A stretch of 64,000 bases of DNA from Jaltomata sinuosa (taxonomy: Eukaryota; Streptophyta; Magnoliopsida; Solanales; Solanaceae): positions 124,001 to 188,000 of the forward strand of contig QJPP01001843.1 of assembly GCA_003996215.1 (NCBI GenBank). Reading direction: 5' to 3'. A program made the position numbers and the translations under genes. This document shows positions 1 through 9,881 of the stretch, piece after piece (positions within the stretch are counted from its first letter, which is position 1; every line of letters starts with the position of its first letter). The notes below the pieces were generated by a model. That model saw only the letters and a program-made list of their open reading frames with translations. It was not told the origin of the DNA and made no database searches.

Positions 1-446
1 CATGGACAAAGCTAACTCCGATGAGAAAACTACCGTGCAGGTATACCGATATACTTATGTTGCTATATACTGTCATATGAATATGCATAGCTAAATTCAT
101 ATATTCCTGATAATCATGATTATGGTAGAATAGATTTTATATTCGTTACTATATATTGGAATTATTCACAGCATGTTACATAGTTTGCTAGCAAATGGGA
201 AAGGAGAGAAAACTTCTAAGAACAGTACTATCATGAGAGGGAAACCGTTGAGGCAAGAAGCCGTGTTAGGGAGTACCAATAGTATGAGAAATACTGTTTA
301 AAGAAGAAGAGTATCATGCCGAGTACAATGCTAGTAGTGACGAATAAACATGATCTAAGAATAATCTAGTTTATAGTAAGCTTATATAAAAAGTATCCTA
401 TCATAAAATATGATTAGAGGGAATAATTGACAAAAAGCATCATAAA
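1..446 (+). other. Pararetroviral leader / intergenic region
   Basis: Noncoding AT-rich DNA directly upstream of the first viral ORF. Bases around 37-80 contain a short palindrome-like stretch (gtatac...tatac) resembling the hairpin units at 5600-6030, so both may derive from the viral intergenic region. No plant tRNA-Met primer-binding site (TGGTATCAGAGC) is found here. Confidence 0.5.
382..390 (+). promoter_or_regulatory. Candidate TATA box
   Basis: The string TTATATAAA lies about 57 bases before the first viral ATG and could be the core promoter of the pararetroviral transcript. This rests on motif and position only; AT-rich DNA gives such strings often. Confidence 0.35.
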
Positions 447-671
447 ATGACAAGTTTACATAATGAAATGATAAATAATTATAAAACATTAGTTTTATAT
501 GCACTAGAAGACATAAGGATAATAGAATTAAAAAGAATTATATGGGAAAAGATATTTGATAAAATAGACGATTTATTAGAACAACAATGGTATGAGATAG
601 ATCTAGAAAATTTAAATATAGATGACGATTGGGAAATATATTCAGATCTAGAAATAGTATATTCAGATTAA
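447..671 (+). CDS. Small pararetroviral ORF 1 (unknown function)
   Basis: A 74-residue acidic, lysine- and aspartate-rich protein that I do not recognise. It opens the viral gene series with an ATG about 57 bases after the candidate TATA box. Its stop codon TAA shares its last base with the ATG of the next ORF (TAATG), a stop/start coupling typical of compact plant pararetroviruses. No membrane segment or catalytic motif is visible. The frame is intact. Confidence 0.55.
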   Translation: MTSLHNEMINNYKTLVLYALEDIRIIELKRIIWEKIFDKIDDLLEQQWYEIDLENLNIDDDWEIYSDLEIVYSD

Positions 672-874
672 TGATTAATTACGAATATTTAAGTTATTGG
701 AAAGAAACCGTAGAAGATATAAATTTGTTAAATAAATTAATAAAGAATAATATAGAGAAATATCAAAAAACCCAAGATATGGAATATCTTGAATATATTA
801 TGGAAAATGTAAAAGAAATAAAAAGGCTAATTCCTTTAAAAAAGGAATATTATAATAAAATATTTAATGAATAA
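671..874 (+). CDS. Small pararetroviral ORF 2 (unknown function)
   Basis: A 67-residue charged protein of mainly helical composition. I take the ATG at 671 as start because it overlaps the preceding stop by one base; an upstream in-frame TTG at 629 is not needed. The 3' end overlaps the next ORF in an ATGAATAA arrangement. No family recognised. The small size and the coupling suggest an accessory viral product. Confidence 0.5.
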   Translation: MINYEYLSYWKETVEDINLLNKLIKNNIEKYQKTQDMEYLEYIMENVKEIKRLIPLKKEYYNKIFNE

Positions 875-1055
875 GTACGAGGAACAACTAACAGAAATGA
901 TTAAACAAAAAAGAGAAGAAATTATACATAGAGAACAAAGACTTAATGAGAATATATTTGCAGGAGTATGCCATAAATCATTATTGGCACAAAGAAAGGA
1001 AATATTCTATCTAGAATTACAAAAACTAACATATAAATTACAAAATAAATTATAA
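867..1055 (+). CDS. Small pararetroviral ORF 3 (unknown function)
   Basis: A 62-residue, lysine/glutamate/glutamine-rich, probably alpha-helical protein, overlapping ORF 2 by eight bases and followed at once, with no spacer, by the ATG at 1056. Its composition suggests a short coiled coil. No homologue recognised by eye. Confidence 0.5.
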   Translation: MNKYEEQLTEMIKQKREEIIHREQRLNENIFAGVCHKSLLAQRKEIFYLELQKLTYKLQNKL

Positions 1056-1724
1056 ATGAATAAGGAAGAATATGTGATAGAAGAAAAAACCTTCGAAAAT
1101 CTAGAAGGAATAAAAATAAAAATAGTACTTTCTAATCTAGGAAGAAGATATAAGAAAATAGGAGAAACTTTAAACCTAATGCTAGAAAGAGAATCAGCCA
1201 AATTAGAAGATAGCTTAGCAGCTATGGTAAGAGTAATGAAAGAAAACGAAGAGATAGACAGAAAGAATGAAATAAATAAAATAAGACAAGAAGCAAAAAT
1301 AGAAGTACAGAAAATAGAAAGTATTAAAAATACAAAAATATTAGAATTAGAAAAAAAACTAGCAATGTTAAAAGAAATATATGAAAAAAAACAAAAAGAA
1401 AAAGAAGAAAAGGAACAACAAGAAAAATTACAAAATGAAATAAGATCATTTAAAGAAAAATTACAACTAAAAAAAGATAACGAAGAGCATAATTTACCAG
1501 AGTTAAGAATAGATGAAATAAATGAAACTAATGAAGAACAAAATTCGGAAACAAGTGAAACATATACAAAATTATTAAAAGATATAGAAAATGGTGAAAA
1601 CATAGAAATAAACATGAGTAAAGTAGAAGAAAAATCAAGTACATCAAGAGAAAGAGACCCTAAACCAGGTCCAAAATACTATACAAGGAGTTATGAAAAC
1701 TCAGATAGACAGGATAAAATATGA
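1056..1724 (+). CDS. Pararetroviral coiled-coil protein (ORF 4)
   Basis: A 222-residue highly charged protein. Roughly residues 45-150 are a long run rich in Lys, Glu, Gln and Leu with heptad character, which predicts an extended coiled coil. The C terminus is Ser/Pro/Arg-rich. Caulimovirids often have a small coiled-coil or DNA-binding virion-associated protein upstream of or near the coat protein, and this is the obvious candidate, but the assignment is inference. Its TGA overlaps an ATG (ATGA at 1721), which would be the natural start of the coat-protein gene. The frame is intact. Confidence 0.55.
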   Translation: MNKEEYVIEEKTFENLEGIKIKIVLSNLGRRYKKIGETLNLMLERESAKLEDSLAAMVRVMKENEEIDRKNEINKIRQEAKIEVQKIESIKNTKILELEKKLAMLKEIYEKKQKEKEEKEQQEKLQNEIRSFKEKLQLKKDNEEHNLPELRIDEINETNEEQNSETSETYTKLLKDIENGENIEINMSKVEEKSSTSRERDPKPGPKYYTRSYENSDRQDKI

Positions 1725-2806
1725 AAGAAACGATATAATGAGAAATGGACGCCAACTCCACCAATAGAACAATATAATTTCTTAGATCTAGATTGTGTAA
1801 CAGACACAAATGGAGTTATCCAATTATGGATGGGATATATAGCAAAACAATTAATAGACAACAAAATACAAATGGCAGAAGCACCAGGATATATAGAAAG
1901 AACATTAATAGGAACAGTAAACTATGGTTATTAAATTTAACAGAAGAAAGTATAAAAACATTAAGAAATAATAAAAACATAAATGGCGAAGCCGCAACAA
2001 CATCGATAGAAATACTACAAAAATATGAAACAACAATAAGAAATGAATTTAGTAGTATGATGACAGAATATGAAGAACAAAATAAAGAAAAAGTCATAAA
2101 TAGAAATTTAATGATAAAATTAGAAATATGCAACATGTGTTATATAGACGAATATACATGTGCATTTAAAGAATATTATTACAAAGGATCATATAATACG
2201 GAAGAAAGTAAGGAAATCAGACAGTTATATTTTACAAAATTACCTGAACCATTTAGTTCAAAAATAATAAAAAATTGGAAAGAAGCAGAACTGACAGATA
2301 CATTAGGAGCTAGAATAAAATATTTACATCACTGGTATTCTAATACTTGTGAAGAATATAGAGAAAAACTACAAATAGAGAAAACTCTAATAAAAAATCT
2401 AGTATGTTGTAACAATAAAGTAGCACCTAAATTTGGGTGTAAAGATGAAATTAATTATTATAAAAATCCATACTCTAAAAATAAGAGATATAAAAAATAT
2501 AAATCTAAGTATAGAAATATAAACCCAAAGAGAAAATATTATGTAAAAAACTATAAAACAAAAAGACCATATAGACCAAAACGAAAATTAACAGAATGTA
2601 CATGCTATAACTGCGGAAAATTAGGACATATAGCTAAAAATTGTAAATTACCAAGAAACCCACAAAGAAAACAAATATCAGAAATAATATTCGAAGAAAA
2701 CGAAAAATATACACAAATAGAATACATAGACTATGAACTAGATAGCGACGATAGTATATATGAAATATCAGAAGAAGAAGAAGAAAGTGAAATAAGTAAT
2801 GACTGA
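1721..2806 (+). pseudogene. Pararetroviral coat protein, frameshifted
   Basis: The long open part is 1793-2806. It has a basic Lys/Arg/Tyr-rich stretch (about 2460-2590), then a zinc knuckle CYNCGKLGHIAKNC (about 2600-2640), then a very acidic tail: the usual coat/nucleocapsid layout of Caulimoviridae. The N-terminal region is in another frame. Between about 1728 and 1930 a different frame is open and has protein-like composition, ending at a stop near 1932, while the ATG at 1721 reaches a stop after five codons. The copy therefore carries at least one indel near 1925 and one near the start. The 3' end overlaps the movement-protein ATG at 2799. Confidence 0.78.
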
Positions 2807-3518
2807 AAAAGAGATACAAATAATAATAAAAAAAGAATATCTAGATGAAGAGTCTACGGATCAAAAAATAATATTTGATTATAACATATTCGATCAGATA
2901 AAAGGAAAAGAGTTAGACTTGAGTGTAGACAAAATATTTAGTATACCAATTATTAAAAATTTATTCAAAAGACAAAAAGAAGAATACTACGTAGTAAGCC
3001 AAAAAGAACATATAATAGATTGTAAATATACACAAGGAAAAGCTAAAATACCCTTAATAAGCAGAAGAATCATAAATAAAGAAATACAAGATCTAAAAGC
3101 AAGAGATCCAATAAAATACGTACATCTAGGTGGAACAGAAATATTAATAAAAGCCTGTTTTAGAGAAGGAATAGATACACCAATAGAAATATATTTAGCA
3201 GACGATAGGATAATAGAACCTATAGAAAAAAGCATAATAAGTGCAGTTAAAGGAAATTTAATATATCAAAAGTTTAAATTTATAATAAGTGCTAATTATT
3301 CAGTAGCAGTATCAGATAAAAATATAGATAAATCTTTAGTATTATATTGGAAAATGTCAGGAATAGAACTAGCCCCAGACAGTAAAATATTTACAGCAAG
3401 ATGTAAAAATTTATATGTATTAACTACTAAACATAAAATAACAGCAAAAAATAAAATAAATAGGATAAAAATAGAAAACCCCTTTGAAAAGATAGTTACT
3501 CTAATAGACAAAAATTAA
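2799..3518 (+). CDS. Pararetroviral movement protein (30K superfamily)
   Basis: A 239-residue protein lying between the coat protein and the protease region. The central part, with a beta-strand-rich pattern around GGTEILIKACFREG and EIYLADDRI, fits the 30K movement-protein fold used for tubule-guided transport through plasmodesmata; position and pattern support the call, not a profile search. It starts at the ATG overlapping the coat-protein end by eight bases. The same frame stays open after the stop at 3516-3518 as far as 3935, so the TAA may be a decay mutation that separated a C-terminal extension. Confidence 0.65.
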   Translation: MTEKEIQIIIKKEYLDEESTDQKIIFDYNIFDQIKGKELDLSVDKIFSIPIIKNLFKRQKEEYYVVSQKEHIIDCKYTQGKAKIPLISRRIINKEIQDLKARDPIKYVHLGGTEILIKACFREGIDTPIEIYLADDRIIEPIEKSIISAVKGNLIYQKFKFIISANYSVAVSDKNIDKSLVLYWKMSGIELAPDSKIFTARCKNLYVLTTKHKITAKNKINRIKIENPFEKIVTLIDKN

Positions 3519-4062
3519 TATAGTTATAAAGAAATAGATTTTGATGAAGATTTAGAAATAGTAAAAGAAAGACTAAGTACATCTAAAAGAATGAACTATG
3601 AACCAAGATTAAGCATATCAGGTAGCAGAAGATATGAAAGCACAAGTATAAACTACGAACCAGAAATACAAGAATCATCTACAAAACTGATAAAACATCA
3701 AAAAGAAGAACTAAAACAATACTATATAACGGGAATAATAAATCAACAAAAATGTTTAATATTAGTAGACATAGGACAAGAAGAAAATAACATAGCACGA
3801 GAATTAGTTGTGAAGGATAAAATAAAAGTAAAAAATCAGTCATGTCCAGACCTACCAAAAACATTAGTAAATACTAAAGAAATAGTAAAAAAGGAAATAA
3901 TTATAGGAGGAATACCAATAAAAATAAAAATTTGAAATATACCAAGAAAAAAATATAATATTAGGAATAAAATGGTTAGAAAAAATGAAACCATATAGTA
4001 TAGAAAATAAACAATTAATAATAACACATGAAAATAAGAGAATAATAATAAAAAGAGTTTAA
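3519..4062 (+). pseudogene. Degenerate retropepsin-like segment after movement protein
   Basis: The movement-protein frame continues past its stop to 3935. It contains a hydrophobic strand followed by VDIGQE near 3760-3780, which looks like an aspartic-protease DTG loop with T changed to I. After a frame change near 3935, a second frame to 4062 has ILGIKWLEKM (about 3959-3990), resembling the C-terminal ILG strand of retropepsins. A genuine protease with DTGAE follows at 4074, so this would be a second, probably inactive copy of the fold. Whether it belongs to the movement-protein ORF or to the polymerase ORF is unclear. Confidence 0.45.
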
Positions 4063-4073
4063 AAAAGTATGAA

Positions 4074-5588
4074 ATGAAGATATATATACTAGCAAAAATA
4101 ATAGTGAAAGGATATAATAATAGATATTATACACCAATGATAGACACAGGAGCAGAGGCTAATATATTTAAATATAATTGCTTACCAGAAGAAAAATGGG
4201 AGAAGCTAAAAACACCTACAGTAGTGACAAGATTTAATAATGAAGGAAGTATGATCACACATAAAGCAAAAAATATAAAAATACAAATATGGGATAAAAT
4301 ACTAACAATAGAAGAAGTATATAATTACGAACTAACAACAAAAGATATGTTATTAGGAATTCCCTTTTTAGAAAACCTATATCCACATACAATAACAAAA
4401 ACACATTGGTGGTTCACAACACCATGTAACAACAAAGTAGGAGCAAAAAGAGTTAGTAACAAAAATAGGAAGACAACAGAATGGATAAAAGGAAGTGAAA
4501 AAATAAACCAAAAATTAGAAAACATAAATCAGTTAGATCATAAAATAGAATTAATCATATTTTCAATAAACAAAATAAAAACAATACAAGATAAATTAGA
4601 AACACTATATAGTGAAGAACCATTAAAAGGATGGGAAAATCACAGAACAAAAGTTAAAATAGAACTAATAGAGGAAAATAGTATTATAACCCAAAAACCT
4701 TTAAGATATAATTTCAATGATCTAGAAGAATTTAAAATGCATATTAATGAATTACTAGAAAAAACCTATATACAAGAAAGTAATAGCAAACATTCTAGCC
4801 CAGCATTCATAGTAAATAAGCATAGTGAACAAAAAAGAGGAAAAACTAGGATGGTCATAGATTATAGAAATTTAAACGCAAAAACCAAAACATATAACTA
4901 CCCAATACCGAATAAAATATTAAAAATAAGACAAATACAAGGATATAATTATTTTAGTAAATTTGATTGTAAATCAGGATTTTATCACCTAAAACCAGAA
5001 GATGAATCTAAAAAATTAACAGCTTTTACAGTACCACAAGGATTCTATGAATGGAATGTATTACCATTTGGATATAAAAATGCACGAGGTAGATACCAAC
5101 ACTTTATGGAAAACTATTTTAATCAGCTAGAAAACTGTATAGTCTATATAGACGATATATTACTATACTCCAGAACACAAGAAGAACATATAAGGTTATT
5201 AGAAAAATTTATACATATTATAGAAATTTCAGGAATTAGTCTAAGCAAAGAAAAAGCAGAAATAATGAAAAACCAAATAGAATTTCTAGGAATACAAATA
5301 GATAAAAATGGGATAAAAATGCAAACACATATAGTACAAAAAATAATTGAATTAGACGAAATGCTCGACACAAAAAAGAAACTGCAATCCTTTTTAGGAT
5401 TAGTTAACCAAGTACGAGAATATATACCTAAGCTAGCAGAAAATCTAAAACCATTACAGAAAAAATTAAAGAAGGATGTAGAATACCATTTTGATAACAC
5501 AGATAAAACCCATATAAGGAAAATTAAAAATATGTGTAAACAATTACCAAAACTATATTTTTCAGATGAAAATAAACAATTTATGTAA
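4074..5588 (+). pseudogene. Pararetroviral protease-reverse transcriptase, truncated before RNase H
   Basis: A 504-residue open frame. Residues ~20-100 are a retropepsin: IDTGAEANIF with the catalytic Asp, then LLGIPFL. Residues ~190-460 are a reverse transcriptase: VIDYRNLN, FDCKSGFYHL, VLPFGYKNA and the catalytic YIDDILLYS (around residue 358), followed by the FLGIQID and FLGLVNQ thumb motifs. The usual Pro after the KNA of the FGYKNA motif is Arg here, which may be damage. The frame stops at 5588 just as the RNase H domain should begin, and no RNase H Asp-Glu-Asp motifs follow. The element is therefore truncated or rearranged at that point and cannot encode a complete polymerase. Confidence 0.85.
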
Positions 5589-5610
5589 AGCAGAAATAAT
5601 GAAAACCATT

Positions 5611-6022
5611 TATATAGATATACTATGATAGTATACTGATTATTAAAGGACTAAAATAGTTATCCATGATACCATGCCAATATATAGATATATTGTGATG
5701 GTATCATAGAGAACTGAGGACCGTCTCATTGATGAATGATACCACTTCAGTATATAGATATACTGTGGCGGTATACTAAGGAGTGTCTCATAGAAGGATT
5801 GAAATAATCTTCCATGATACCATCATAGTATATCGATATAATGTGATGGTATCATAGAGGATTACAGAGTATCTCGTAAAAGGATTGAAGCAATCCTCCA
5901 TGATACTATGATAGTATCTAGATATACTGTGATAGTATACTAAGGAGTATCTCAATAAAGGACTAAAACAATTATCTATGATACAATGCCAGCATATAGA
6001 TATATTGTAATGGTATCATGGA
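5611..6022 (+). repeat. Tandem array of imperfect hairpins, period ~70-86 bp
   Basis: Five well-matched units start with TGATAC at 5667, 5737, 5815, 5901 and 5979, with a degenerate one near 5611. Each unit has left arm TGATACCAT, centre TATATAGATATA and right arm ATGGTATCA, so each can fold as a stem-loop. Between hairpins lies a shared spacer (aaggattgaa or aggactgaaa, and agtatctca). Spacings are 70, 78, 86 and 78 bases. The array follows directly on the truncated viral polymerase and a similar but shorter palindrome lies at 37-80, so it may be viral intergenic DNA. Confidence 0.75.
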
Positions 6023-6059
6023 GGACTGAAAAGTATCAGACTGAAGTAGATCTCAATGA

Positions 6060-6840
6060 GTGTGAATGAAATTAGATTGTGAAAAGAAATAAAAGAAAAA
6101 AGAATTAAATAAAATTAGATAAAATAAAAAATAAAAAGAAAAGAGCTAAAATTGAGTATAAAATTAGATGATGGTAAAAAATATGTATAATATGATTTGA
6201 GAAAAATAGATAAATGAACAAAACAGGAGGGAAAAAAATTAAAGAATAAAGAAATAAGAAAAAAAGAGTAGAAAAATAAAAAAAATATGAACGAATGTTT
6301 ACTATATCTGTTATCTTTTGTTGTTATATAGAAAAAAAGAATAAAAAAAAACAAAAATATCATAAAATAAAAATAAATTATGAATAAATAAATAAAAATT
6401 ATAAAAGAAACAAGAGAATAAAGAAATTGAAAAACAAAGAGAAAATAGAAAAAAAAACACAAAAAGAAAGGAGACAAAATTAATTATGGTAAAAAAAGAA
6501 AATAAAAAAGAAATGATTTGTGAACAAAATAAATGAGCAATAAAGGAGAAAAAAATAAAAGAAAAAAAGAGAAAAACAGGGGAGTAGAAAAGAAAAAAAA
6601 AGTAGAGAAATAAAAAATAAAAAATCAAATAAAGGAGAAAAAAAAGAGTCAAAATTGAGGATGAATCATATTATGGTGTAAAAATAATAAAAAATAACAT
6701 AATTTTAAAAAAATAAAATAAAATGAACAAAGAAACATAAAAAGAAAAAAAACGAGAAGAAAAAAGAAAAGAAGTAGAGAAACAAAAATGAAAAAGAATT
6801 AAAAGGGAATTAAATAACCACAAAAGCTATAAGGGAAGGG
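6060..6840. repeat. A-rich low-complexity DNA
   Basis: The + strand is almost wholly A, G and T in runs such as gaaaaaaag. Open frames on the - strand here are artefacts (Phe/Leu/Ser-only translations). Two or three partly similar blocks recur (attatggt, aaataaatgaac and acaggagg-type strings near 6170-6240 and 6480-6550), suggesting internal duplication. No gene seen. Confidence 0.7.
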
Positions 6841-7546
6841 GTATTTTCTATAATTAGATAGGGGTATTTTTTGTAAAGAGGTATTTAGTTATAAATAGTT
6901 TGCTCCTATGAGGCATGCATGTACTTTTCCCTATTATATACACATTTGAAGTACTATATACATATTACCAAAAGATGACATATTTTCCCCATAATAGTTA
7001 ATGTTCTTAGTTGTTTTTGATAAAAAAAAAACATCAGTAGAATATGAAGTAATGATCAAATATTAGTGTCAATGTCTCAAATTACTTTTCTCCGTAATGT
7101 AAAAAAAATAAAATCGAACATAATCTTTTTAATAAATACTATTTGTATGTTGATAAAATATCATGTAGTCATTATGATGTGAATAGTCACTTTGTGTGTC
7201 GACTTTTGAATTTTTTTTTGACATTTAGCTTTGGTCCATCTTTTTTTCCTTGTATGGACAGAAAAAGAGTATAAATGATTAAAAAAAAAGAAAAAGAGAA
7301 CAAATCTCTCTCTATATATATTATTAATTATTACAAAAGCATGAATATAAATGTTGGTTGACCAAAATATCCTTCAAATATTGATCGATCTTTATACCCT
7401 TAAATATTTGTATAATGTAAGGATATAATAGTAAATCATCAATGATGAAATTCTTTTTTGATTTAAACTACACATTCCGACCCTAGACGATAGTAGCCTA
7501 ATTGGTTTTGGACAACAATATTCATGGTTTATATATATTTGATCGG
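6841..7546. other. AT-rich noncoding DNA
   Basis: No gene recognised. A near-duplicate of part of this DNA (7333-7434) occurs again at 8893-8996. Confidence 0.5.
7333..7434 (+). repeat. Direct repeat copy 1 (~100 bp)
   Basis: The segment from caaaagcatgaatataaat to gtaaggatat recurs at 8893-8996 with a handful of substitutions. The two copies lie in the same orientation about 1.56 kb apart and flank the hAT-like MITE and the 54-bp duplication. Confidence 0.8.
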
Positions 7547-8100
7547 TAGGGTGTTCACGGTTTGGATAAAAACTGATCCAAATTGAAAAATTGAACCGAA
7601 TCGACTAAATAAATTAATTTTTATTTGGTTTGGTTTTACATTTTTAAAAACCAATAATATTTGGTTTGGTTTTGATTTTTGCTCAGAAAAATCGAAGAAA
7701 TAACCGAACCGAACCGATAAATTATATTACATATTTTTTATAATTATATATATATGATTTATTATTTTTTATGAATAATTTTGATTATCTTATATATATG
7801 TTTTCATCAAAATTTAGTTATAATTTAAATATCTTGTATTAGAGTACGCAATTTTATTGTTTTATGTGGTAATCTCACAATGTATATTTTTTTTTTGAAA
7901 GAATTGTTGTCTTTTTTTCCCGTTTGAATGAATCATTTCTTTAATTTTCGTATATGGTTAATAACCGAACCGAAACCGATAATAACCAAACCAATAAATG
8001 TATATTACATTTGATTTGGTTTAGTTTTAAGAATTTAAAAAATCGATTATATTGATTTTGGTTATGGTTTTGACCAATAACCGACCCGTGAACATCCCTA
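7547..8100. mobile_element. hAT-like MITE (~554 bp)
   Basis: Terminal inverted repeats TAGGGTGTTCACGG at the left and CCGTGAACATCCCTA at the right bound an AT-rich interior with repeated AACCGAACCGA and GGTTTGGTTTT motifs. The interior is noncoding, so the element is non-autonomous. No clean 8-bp target duplication is left (flanks ttgatcgg and gatctcgg). The superfamily call rests on the terminal sequence pattern. Confidence 0.65.
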
Positions 8101-8381
8101 GATCTCGGTTAGTATAGAATTTAGACTTATTCCATGAATCCATATAGAAAAAGATGAGCCAAATATTTCTATAAAGCCATAATTCAACATTAATGATCAT
8201 AACGTTTTAGGGAGTATTGGATATTTATTAGACAACCTAGCAGTCACCTCAATCTTAGCCGTGTATATATGTGTTTATATCGAACTACAAAACTTATTAG
8301 AGATGATATTTTGTAGATGCCTTTGATAAGGATACTTACGAAAGATAGAGATAGGATAACTATTTAGCTTATCCTATACGT

Positions 8382-8489
8382 GAAGGGCTCCTCTGTGTTA
8401 TGTGTATAAATTCACATGTAAACTATATGTCAAAAGAAGGGCTCCTCTGTGTTATGTGTATAAATTTACATGTAAACTATATGTCAAAA
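8382..8489 (+). repeat. 54-bp tandem duplication
   Basis: Two adjacent 54-base copies (8382-8435 and 8436-8489), beginning gaagggctcctctgtgttat, differ by a single base (ttcacatg against tttacatg). Such high identity points to a recent duplication. Confidence 0.95.
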
Positions 8490-9881
8490 GCAAGCTACAG
8501 GGAGTTAAAATAATATTGTTTGTTCTTCTAGATCTCTAATACAATTTAGATATAAATTGTCGTTTTGTCCTAGAAAAAAAATAAAGTTCTCCAAAATATT
8601 GTTCGTTTCTTCTTTTTCAAAATTGAGTAATGCTTTGATTTAAGGTCATATGTGTGAATTAGACGCCATTGACTATTTTTGTCCTGACAGTGTACGTGCT
8701 AAAGCTAAAAACTTAATTATGCTTCATAGATTACTATTATTGCAACAAATAATATGTGAAAAGAAAAATATTCATAACACTACCATGTGAAAGAGTATTA
8801 TTGCAATAAGTTTGTTAATTTGGGATTGATTTTTCAATTTGAGATGCAATTTTGCTTACAAATATTTCCACGAACATAAAAACTAGTTATTATAAAAGCA
8901 TGAATATAAATATTGGTTGACCAAAATATCCTTCAAATGTTGAACGACTTTTATACCCCTAAATATTTGTATAATGTAAGGATATTATTATAAACTTTTA
9001 GGTAATCTTTTCCCTAAATACTTATGCGTACCAATACTCAGTCCTATTTCTCCTGAATTTATCTTCCAAATTCTAAAATTTTAGGAGACTTTTTTTCCCA
9101 AATAAATTATCAAAAGTGTTATGGCCTTACCTTTCAAGTCATAATTTATTTTTTTACATTTTTTTTTAACTGGATTCTCTTTTTCTTGTTTTATTCAAAT
9201 TGGATTCTCTTTTTCTCTTTTTTATTTAAATTTCTCCCAAATAAATTACCAAAAGTGTTATGCCCTTACCTTCCAAGTCATACTTTTTTTTAACGTTTTT
9301 TATTCTCTTTTTCTTTTCTTTTTTTATTTAAATTGGATTCTCTTTTTCTTTTTTTAGAACTCATAAAAAATAACAAACAGATAAATGGTTATTACCATAT
9401 TATTCATATGTATATCTACTTCTTTAATGAATAATATCCATATTTGAAAATGAATTAATTATTCAATTCATGTCTAAGGTCGGAATTGGAGATTACTTAT
9501 TTTTTTAACCGTTTAGCCGTAAATGTCCGAAAGTTAACTAACCAAAAATTGAAATCAGTCGTGATGAAACTAATGACAGAGAATTAACAACTAGCAAATA
9601 ACAATGTCATTTTTAGTAGAGCAGGTTAAAATTAAATAAAGAGAACATACATGCTAGCTGTATAGCTGAAACTCAATGAGGGTGTTTACAATCGTGATAT
9701 TATAACTCGCTTCAGTGGTAGCGAAGAGGTGCTTAGGGTAAATGATCATCAATGGTAATTGGTACTTGATATGGACGTGCTCATCTATGATAAGTGAAAT
9801 AAAGACTATGTAATTTCAAATAATATTACTTAATACTTATTATAATTGACCGAGGATAACGTGCAAGACATGTTCATATAG
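8490..9881. other. AT-rich noncoding DNA with short repeats
   Basis: No gene seen. It contains the second copy of the ~100-bp direct repeat (8893-8996) and a further duplicated segment: caaaagtgttatggccttac near 9113 recurs as caaaagtgttatgcccttac near 9251, with similar T-rich flanks (ggattctctttttct) repeated three times. Confidence 0.55.
8893..8996 (+). repeat. Direct repeat copy 2 (~100 bp)
   Basis: Same-orientation copy of 7333-7434, sharing ttggttgaccaaaatatcc and aaatatttgtataatgtaag with scattered substitutions. Confidence 0.8.

Larger units (their letters stand above)
1..5590 (+). mobile_element. Endogenous pararetrovirus (Caulimoviridae), truncated
   Basis: An integrated plant pararetrovirus copy. 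In order it carries a noncoding leader, four short ORFs that overlap by a few bases, a coat protein with a CCHC knuckle, a 30K-type movement protein, a degenerate protease-like region, and a retropepsin plus reverse transcriptase. Coat protein before movement protein is the order I associate with the cavemovirus/solendovirus side of the family, but genus assignment from sequence reading alone is tentative. The coding strand is extremely A-rich. The copy is defective: the coat-protein frame shifts, there is an in-frame stop after the movement protein and a further frame change, and RNase H and any transactivator gene are missing. No integrase is visible, as expected for this family. Confidence 0.88.

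Noticed and set aside
1007..1615. A 202-codon minus-strand open frame opposite the viral coiled-coil gene
   Set aside because: Mirror of a highly A-rich coding strand; Ser/Phe-rich translation. The plus-strand gene explains it.
5698..6025. TGGTATCATAGAG strings resembling a tRNA-Met primer-binding site for the pararetrovirus
   Set aside because: Only TGGTATCA matches; the following bases do not fit AGAGC. The string is the right arm of each hairpin and is repeated, so chance similarity is more likely.
6115..6652. Two overlapping minus-strand open frames of 113-120 codons
   Set aside because: Translations are almost only Phe, Leu, Ser, Ile and Tyr because the plus strand is A-rich. No motif; low-complexity artefact.
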